Assembly (NCBI GenBank): GCA_903929755.1
Contig: CAIYVZ010000061.1
Coordinates: 20,051-84,050 of the forward strand
Source: an uncultured Acidobacteriia bacterium
Lineage (GTDB): Bacteria; Acidobacteriota; Terriglobia; Bryobacterales; Bryobacteraceae
Direction: 5' to 3'
Length of the DNA stretch: 64,000 nucleotides
The first letter of the stretch is position 1, and every line of letters starts with the position of its first letter. The position numbers and the translations under genes are program-made. The notes beneath the pieces are model-generated. The model was not told the origin of the DNA, searched no databases, and saw nothing but the letters and a program-made list of their open reading frames with translations. This document shows, one piece after another, positions 60,414 to 64,000 of this stretch.

Positions 60414-61303
60414 GGTTTCTTGGAGACTTCGGTCGGCAATTCGGTGCGCGCACTCCAGTCCTGCCACGACCCGTCGTAGAGTCGCGCGTCGAACCCCAAA
60501 TACCGTGCCACAAAATACGTGACCGTGGCCTGCTGCCCGATGTGGCAGTAGCTGACCACCCGGTCGCCCTGCTTCACCCCGGCCGCGCTCAACATAGCCC
60601 GCAGTTGCTCCGGCGACTTCAGCAACCCCTTGTCATCGAACATCGAGCTGAACGGAATGTTCGCCGCCCCCGGAATATGGCCCGCTCGCTGGTTGTTCGG
60701 GATCTGCTCTCCCGTATAAAACGCGGGCAACCGCGCATCCACAATATCCACACCCGGATGCCGCAGGTTGGCGCTCACCCACGCGGCATCCACAATAATG
60801 TCGTTCTGCGCGCAGGGCTCAACCTTGCCCTTCTGCACCGCACGCACTTCCGTAGTCACCGGATGCCCTGCCGCAGTCCACGCCGCAAAACCTCCATCCA
60901 GCAGCGCAGCATTCCTGCCCAGCCCCATCGCATCCAGCGTCAGAAACACGCGCGTCGCCGACTGCACCGAATTCGCCACCGAATACAGGACCACGCGTGA
61001 GGTATTCCAGATCCCCAGCGCCCCAAACGTCTCCGCCAGCTCCGCCATCGCAGGCAACTCCAGCGTCAGTGGAACACCCTTCGCGCTAATCGCCGCCAGC
61101 TCCAGCGAAACCGACCCCGGAATATGGCCCTTATCGAACTCCGCCCTGGGACCAACTCCAATCACCACCACGCCCGGCTCTTTCAGATGCGCCGCCAGGT
61201 TCTCCACCGAGACCAGCATCGTTCCCGCATCGCCATGCCCCGGACAAGCGCCCGCAGCCAGTGCCGGCCAGATCGAAAGCAGAAACGAACTCCGCGTCAT
61301 CAT
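60410..61303 (-). CDS. Exported tandem-rhodanese sulfurtransferase
   Basis: A 297-residue thiosulfate/3-mercaptopyruvate sulfurtransferase-like protein. Two rhodanese domains lie at about 30-150 and 165-290. Only the second has the catalytic cysteine (Cys253 in SYCHIGQQA); the first has VLYSVAN where the active loop should be, as in typical two-domain rhodaneses. A short signal peptide (about 1-18) suggests a periplasmic location. Convergent with the isomerase-like gene. Confidence 0.87.
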   Translation of the reverse strand: MMTRSSFLLSIWPALAAGACPGHGDAGTMLVSVENLAAHLKEPGVVVIGVGPRAEFDKGHIPGSVSLELAAISAKGVPLTLELPAMAELAETFGALGIWNTSRVVLYSVANSVQSATRVFLTLDAMGLGRNAALLDGGFAAWTAAGHPVTTEVRAVQKGKVEPCAQNDIIVDAAWVSANLRHPGVDIVDARLPAFYTGEQIPNNQRAGHIPGAANIPFSSMFDDKGLLKSPEQLRAMLSAAGVKQGDRVVSYCHIGQQATVTYFVARYLGFDARLYDGSWQDWSARTELPTEVSKKP

Positions 61304-61355
61304 GAAGCGAGTGTAGCGCTTAAAAGCTCAGGCTTCCAAATCCAGCACAGCCGGA

Positions 61356-61775
61356 TTACTTTAACCGCTCCAGACGTTTTTTCACGTCCGGCGCCAGCTT
61401 ACTCTCCGCCGCAATTTCCAGATATTTCGTGTACGCTGCCTTGGCCGATTTCACACTGCCGCGCTTCTCTTCCGTCTCGCCCAGCCGCAGCCACGCCTCA
61501 GCGTTCCCTTCGTTCCAAAGCGTGGCTTCCCGGAACCGCTGCGCCGCAGCTTTCCAGTCGCCCTTCTTGAAGTAGAAGGTGCCCACCTCAACATCCCGCT
61601 TCGACCGTACCGGATTAAACGTGTACTGCTGCGGCGTCACGCTGATATCTTCTTCCGGCGGCAGTTGCTCTTCGGCGGGTTTCTGCTCTTTCGGCGCAGC
61701 CTTGGCCTCCTGAGCCATAGCCCCCTGCAGGCCGAAGCCCCCAGCCAAAACCGCCAAAATCCACATCCGTGACAT
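61356..61775 (-). CDS. Small exported TPR-like protein
   Basis: A 139-residue protein with a signal peptide (about 1-21), a Glu/Pro/Lys-rich segment (about 22-45) and two to three TPR helices (FYFKKGDWKAAAQRFREAT, GNAEAWLRLGETEE). No catalytic motif is visible; it resembles BamD-like scaffold fragments. It is divergent from uvrC with only a few bases between starts, so their promoters must overlap the coding ends. Confidence 0.8.
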   Translation of the reverse strand: MSRMWILAVLAGGFGLQGAMAQEAKAAPKEQKPAEEQLPPEEDISVTPQQYTFNPVRSKRDVEVGTFYFKKGDWKAAAQRFREATLWNEGNAEAWLRLGETEEKRGSVKSAKAAYTKYLEIAAESKLAPDVKKRLERLK

Positions 61776-61778
61776 AAT

Positions 61779-63605
61779 TTGAGTATATTGTCCCTCTGGG
61801 AACCCTACAGCCCCTTCCTCCGCGAGAAGGTTTCGCAGCTCCCGCTCAACCCCGGCGTCTACCTCTATAAGGACGCATCCGGCAAGGTAATCTACGTAGG
61901 AAAAGCGAGTTCCCTCCGCTCCCGTGTCCGTTCCTACTTCAATGAGGACCGCCTCGCCGAAGCCAAAACCGGCACCCTCATCTCCGAAGCCCGCGACCTC
62001 GATTACATCCTCTGCGACAACAACAAAGAGGCGCTCGCTCTCGAAAATAACCTCATCAAGCAGTACCAGCCCCGCTACAACGTCCTCCTCCGCGACGATA
62101 AAACCTACCCCTACATCAAACTCACCGCCGAACGCTTCCCCCGCGTCTACGTCACCCGCCGCCTCAAAAAGGATGGCTCAACCTACTTCGGACCCTACTT
62201 CCCCGGCAACCTCGCCCACCGCATCGTCCACTTCATCCACCGGCACTTCCTCGTCCCCTCCTGCAAAATCGACCTCTCCCGTTACCACCCCCGCCCCTGC
62301 CTCCAGTTCCACATCCACCGCTGCCTCGGCCCCTGCGTTGAGAATCTGACCACGCCCGACATCTACGCGAACGCCGTCCGCCAGGTCCGCCTCTTCCTCG
62401 ATTCACGCCACACCGAACTCGCCGGCGACCTCCGCGCCCGCATCGCCGTCGCCTCCGAAGACATGCGCTTCGAAGAAGCCGCTGGCCTGCGTGACCTTCT
62501 CACCACCGTGGAAGAATTGGGCGAGCGCCAGAAGATGGCCGCCGCCTCCGGTGACGACGCCGACATCTTCGGCTACTACGCCGAACCGCCTCTGGTTGCC
62601 GTAAACCTCTTCCACCTGAGAAACGGACAGATCGTCGACCGCCGCGACTTCTTCTGGGAGGACCAGCACGAATTCGACCCCGCCGAATTCTTCTCCACTC
62701 TCCTCCTCCAGATCTATCTCGACCAGCAGTACGTCCCCGGCATCATCCACGTCCCCGTCGATTTCGAAGACAGCGAAACGATGGAGCAGTTGCTCACCGA
62801 AAAGAAGCACCGCAAGGTGGAGATCTCCACCCCGCAGCGCGGACAAAAAGCGGCCATGCTCCGCCTGGTGGAAACCAATTCCAAACACAGCTTCGACGCC
62901 AGGTTCCGAATCCTCAAGCCCTCTTCCGACAAGATCAAGCAAGCCATCCAGGAGGCGCTGAACCTCCCCGAGCCCATAAACCGGATCGAGTGTTTCGACA
63001 TCTCCCACGTCCAGGGCACCGACAAAGTGGCCAGCATGGTCGTCTGGGAAGACGGCAAGATGAAAAAGGCCGACTACCGCAAGTTCATCATCCGGACGGT
63101 AGAAGGCAATGACGATTTCGCCAGCATGCACGAAGTCGTCACCAGGCGTTACGGTCGCCTGCAGGAAGAAAACCTGCCGATGCCCGGTCTCATTCTAATC
63201 GACGGAGGCTTAGGCCAACTCCACGCCGCAGCCAACGCGCTCGAAGCCTTAGGGATCTACGACCACCCCCTGGCCTCCCTGGCAAAACGCGAAGAAATCA
63301 TCTACGTCCTGGGCCAGGAAGACGAGCCCATAGTTCTCGACCGTTTCTCCCCCATCCTGCATGTAGTGCAAACGATCAGAGACGAAGCCCACCGCTTCGC
63401 CGTGACGTTCCACAGAACCAGACGAAACGCCCGCACCCTGACTTCTGAGCTGGACCAAATCCCCGGAATCGGCGAAAAGACCGTCAAGAAGCTCCTAAAG
63501 GAACTGGGAAGCCTGGCCATGGTCAAAGCCGCCACCGAAGACCAACTAATCCAATCCGTAGGAAAAGCTGCCGCCCGCAAAATCCGCGCCCACTACGGCA
63601 CGTAA
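61779..63605 (+). CDS. uvrC: Excinuclease ABC subunit C
   Basis: A 608-residue nucleotide-excision repair nuclease. The GIY-YIG domain (about 20-100) has GVYLYKDASGKVIYVGKA; a UvrB-binding UVR region follows (about 205-240); the RNase H-like 5'-incision domain carries CFDISHVQGT; and a C-terminal helix-hairpin-helix ends the protein (IPGIGEKTVKKLL). Length is typical. No ATG is available; a TTG at 61779 is taken, with a TTG at 61788 as alternative. The start lies only three bases from the start of the divergent TPR gene. Confidence 0.94.
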   Translation: MSILSLWEPYSPFLREKVSQLPLNPGVYLYKDASGKVIYVGKASSLRSRVRSYFNEDRLAEAKTGTLISEARDLDYILCDNNKEALALENNLIKQYQPRYNVLLRDDKTYPYIKLTAERFPRVYVTRRLKKDGSTYFGPYFPGNLAHRIVHFIHRHFLVPSCKIDLSRYHPRPCLQFHIHRCLGPCVENLTTPDIYANAVRQVRLFLDSRHTELAGDLRARIAVASEDMRFEEAAGLRDLLTTVEELGERQKMAAASGDDADIFGYYAEPPLVAVNLFHLRNGQIVDRRDFFWEDQHEFDPAEFFSTLLLQIYLDQQYVPGIIHVPVDFEDSETMEQLLTEKKHRKVEISTPQRGQKAAMLRLVETNSKHSFDARFRILKPSSDKIKQAIQEALNLPEPINRIECFDISHVQGTDKVASMVVWEDGKMKKADYRKFIIRTVEGNDDFASMHEVVTRRYGRLQEENLPMPGLILIDGGLGQLHAAANALEALGIYDHPLASLAKREEIIYVLGQEDEPIVLDRFSPILHVVQTIRDEAHRFAVTFHRTRRNARTLTSELDQIPGIGEKTVKKLLKELGSLAMVKAATEDQLIQSVGKAAARKIRAHYGT

Positions 63606-63859
63606 AGCTCCTGCACGGCACCGCCGAAAGAGGGGAGGTGAAAAGCAGTATTGTAATTGGTTAGATCAAGTTGCCTTGGCGCTGGAAAGGTGAATTCCAT
63701 TGATCTGCCCGCACTGCTGACGCAGATATCCAACCCTGTTCCCGAAACAAACGGGTCACTGCTGGTGTGGACTACACGGTAACCGCAGGCGTGCTGCGCG
63801 ATCAAGAATTGACCAGTGCAGGCCAAACTGAGGGCCGCGTCTTCGGTAGCCCCAAGTTG
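63593..63859 (-). pseudogene. 3' fragment of a gene cut by the IS element
   Basis: A minus-strand frame of about 85 codons stays open from the IS end to a stop at 63593 (LSLACTGQFLIAQHACGYRVV, then FPAPRQLDLTNYNTAF). No good start codon is present, and the residue composition is protein-like. It looks like the C-terminal part of an exported protein interrupted by the insertion. It overlaps the uvrC 3' end by 13 bases. Family unknown. Confidence 0.35.
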
Positions 63860-64000
63860 GGAGGGTGTACAAAGGATTGTGTAAACGCGGTTCTCCGGTG
63901 AGTAAGACCATAGGAGAACGGCATGACAATCAGAAAAGAGATAATTGACGAGTTGATCGCCACGAGTGGCGGGAAAGTGATCGGGCCGGATGGCTTGGCG
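63859..64000 (+). mobile_element. Left end of an IS256-family insertion sequence
   Basis: A terminal sequence beginning GGGAGGGTGTA and containing GGATTGTGTAAAC looks like an IS256-type inverted-repeat end. It precedes a gene start (63923) whose product begins like an IS256/mutator transposase. The right end and target duplication lie outside the window, so the exact boundary is approximate. Confidence 0.55.
63923..64000 (+). CDS. IS256-family transposase, 5' end only
   Basis: The first 26 codons run off the right edge (MTIRKEIIDELI and GPDGLA). This N-terminus resembles IS256/mutator-family transposases, which have a similar short helix before the KALVERAL-type segment. TAGGAGAA precedes the ATG with good spacing. 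The DDE catalytic core is outside the window. Confidence 0.6.
   Translation, partial: MTIRKEIIDELIATSGGKVIGPDGLA

Overview
The window is GC-rich bacterial chromosome, apart from one lower-GC island near 18.9-21.2 kb. It looks like an Acidobacteriota genome of the Bryobacterales/Solibacter type. That placement is inferred from gene content, not from a marker gene: Oar-like TonB-dependent receptors with a carboxypeptidase-regulatory domain, VCBS/FG-GAP proteins, DUF1080 proteins, CRTAC1, a PQQ dehydrogenase with a c-type cytochrome, many secreted enzymes, and short Gly-Arg-Pro-rich inserts. I saw no rRNA, tRNA or CRISPR array.

Layout. 0-7.8 kb: a partial Oar-like receptor, a DUF1080-like/VCBS protein, an IscU/NifU-like scaffold divergent from a Nudix hydrolase-ThiF/MoeB pair, and a secreted protein with GGQYPQ repeats. 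8.0-15.5 kb: a long plus-strand run with an OmpR-type regulator, a receiver-only protein, a porin, a cupredoxin, a histidine kinase, a YihY membrane protein, an SGNH hydrolase and a cupin. 15.5-18.9 kb: MFS transporter and rpiB, then an MBL-fold hydrolase and a small membrane protein. 18.9-21.3 kb: the island, a minus-strand operon of HicA toxin, HicB antitoxin with a long tail, a SecB-like chaperone and a ClpP-like protease, behind a palindromic operator. 21.3-33.5 kb: radical SAM protein, GH28 glycosidase, a second VCBS protein, NMO-type flavoprotein, AhpD-like protein, PQQ dehydrogenase with di-haem cytochrome, beta-propeller, DUF1080 protein and a small secreted protein. 33.5-38.2 kb: CHAT-TPR lipoprotein, an unknown protein, and an anti-sigma/ECF sigma pair.

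38.3-42.5 kb holds a compact RiPP (lanthipeptide-like) locus: a Cys/Ser/Thr-rich precursor with a long helical C-terminal tail, a HopA1-like putative lyase, and a fused protein with an N-terminal RRE/PqqD-like region, a kinase and a LanC cyclase with a Cys-Cys-Gly zinc motif. No transporter or protease is adjacent. 42.5-49.5 kb: rhodanese, DinB, SDR and MDR dehydrogenases, a NarX/NarL-type two-component system and dnaB, with a cluster of DnaA-box-like sites upstream of dnaB. 49.7-63.6 kb: GH5-like glycosidase, a complete Oar-like receptor with terminator, TPR protein, CRTAC1 protein, a decayed oxidoreductase gene, esterase, SGNH hydrolase, sugar isomerase/epimerase-like protein, tandem-rhodanese sulfurtransferase, TPR protein and uvrC. 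An IS256-type element enters at the right edge and appears to cut a small gene.

The two loci most worth following are the HicAB-SecB-ClpP operon, which looks like a toxin-antitoxin-chaperone module with an added protease, and the split RiPP locus, which pairs a class V-style lyase with a kinase-cyclase fusion. Plus-strand base skew also appears to change from G-rich to C-rich around 22-26 kb.
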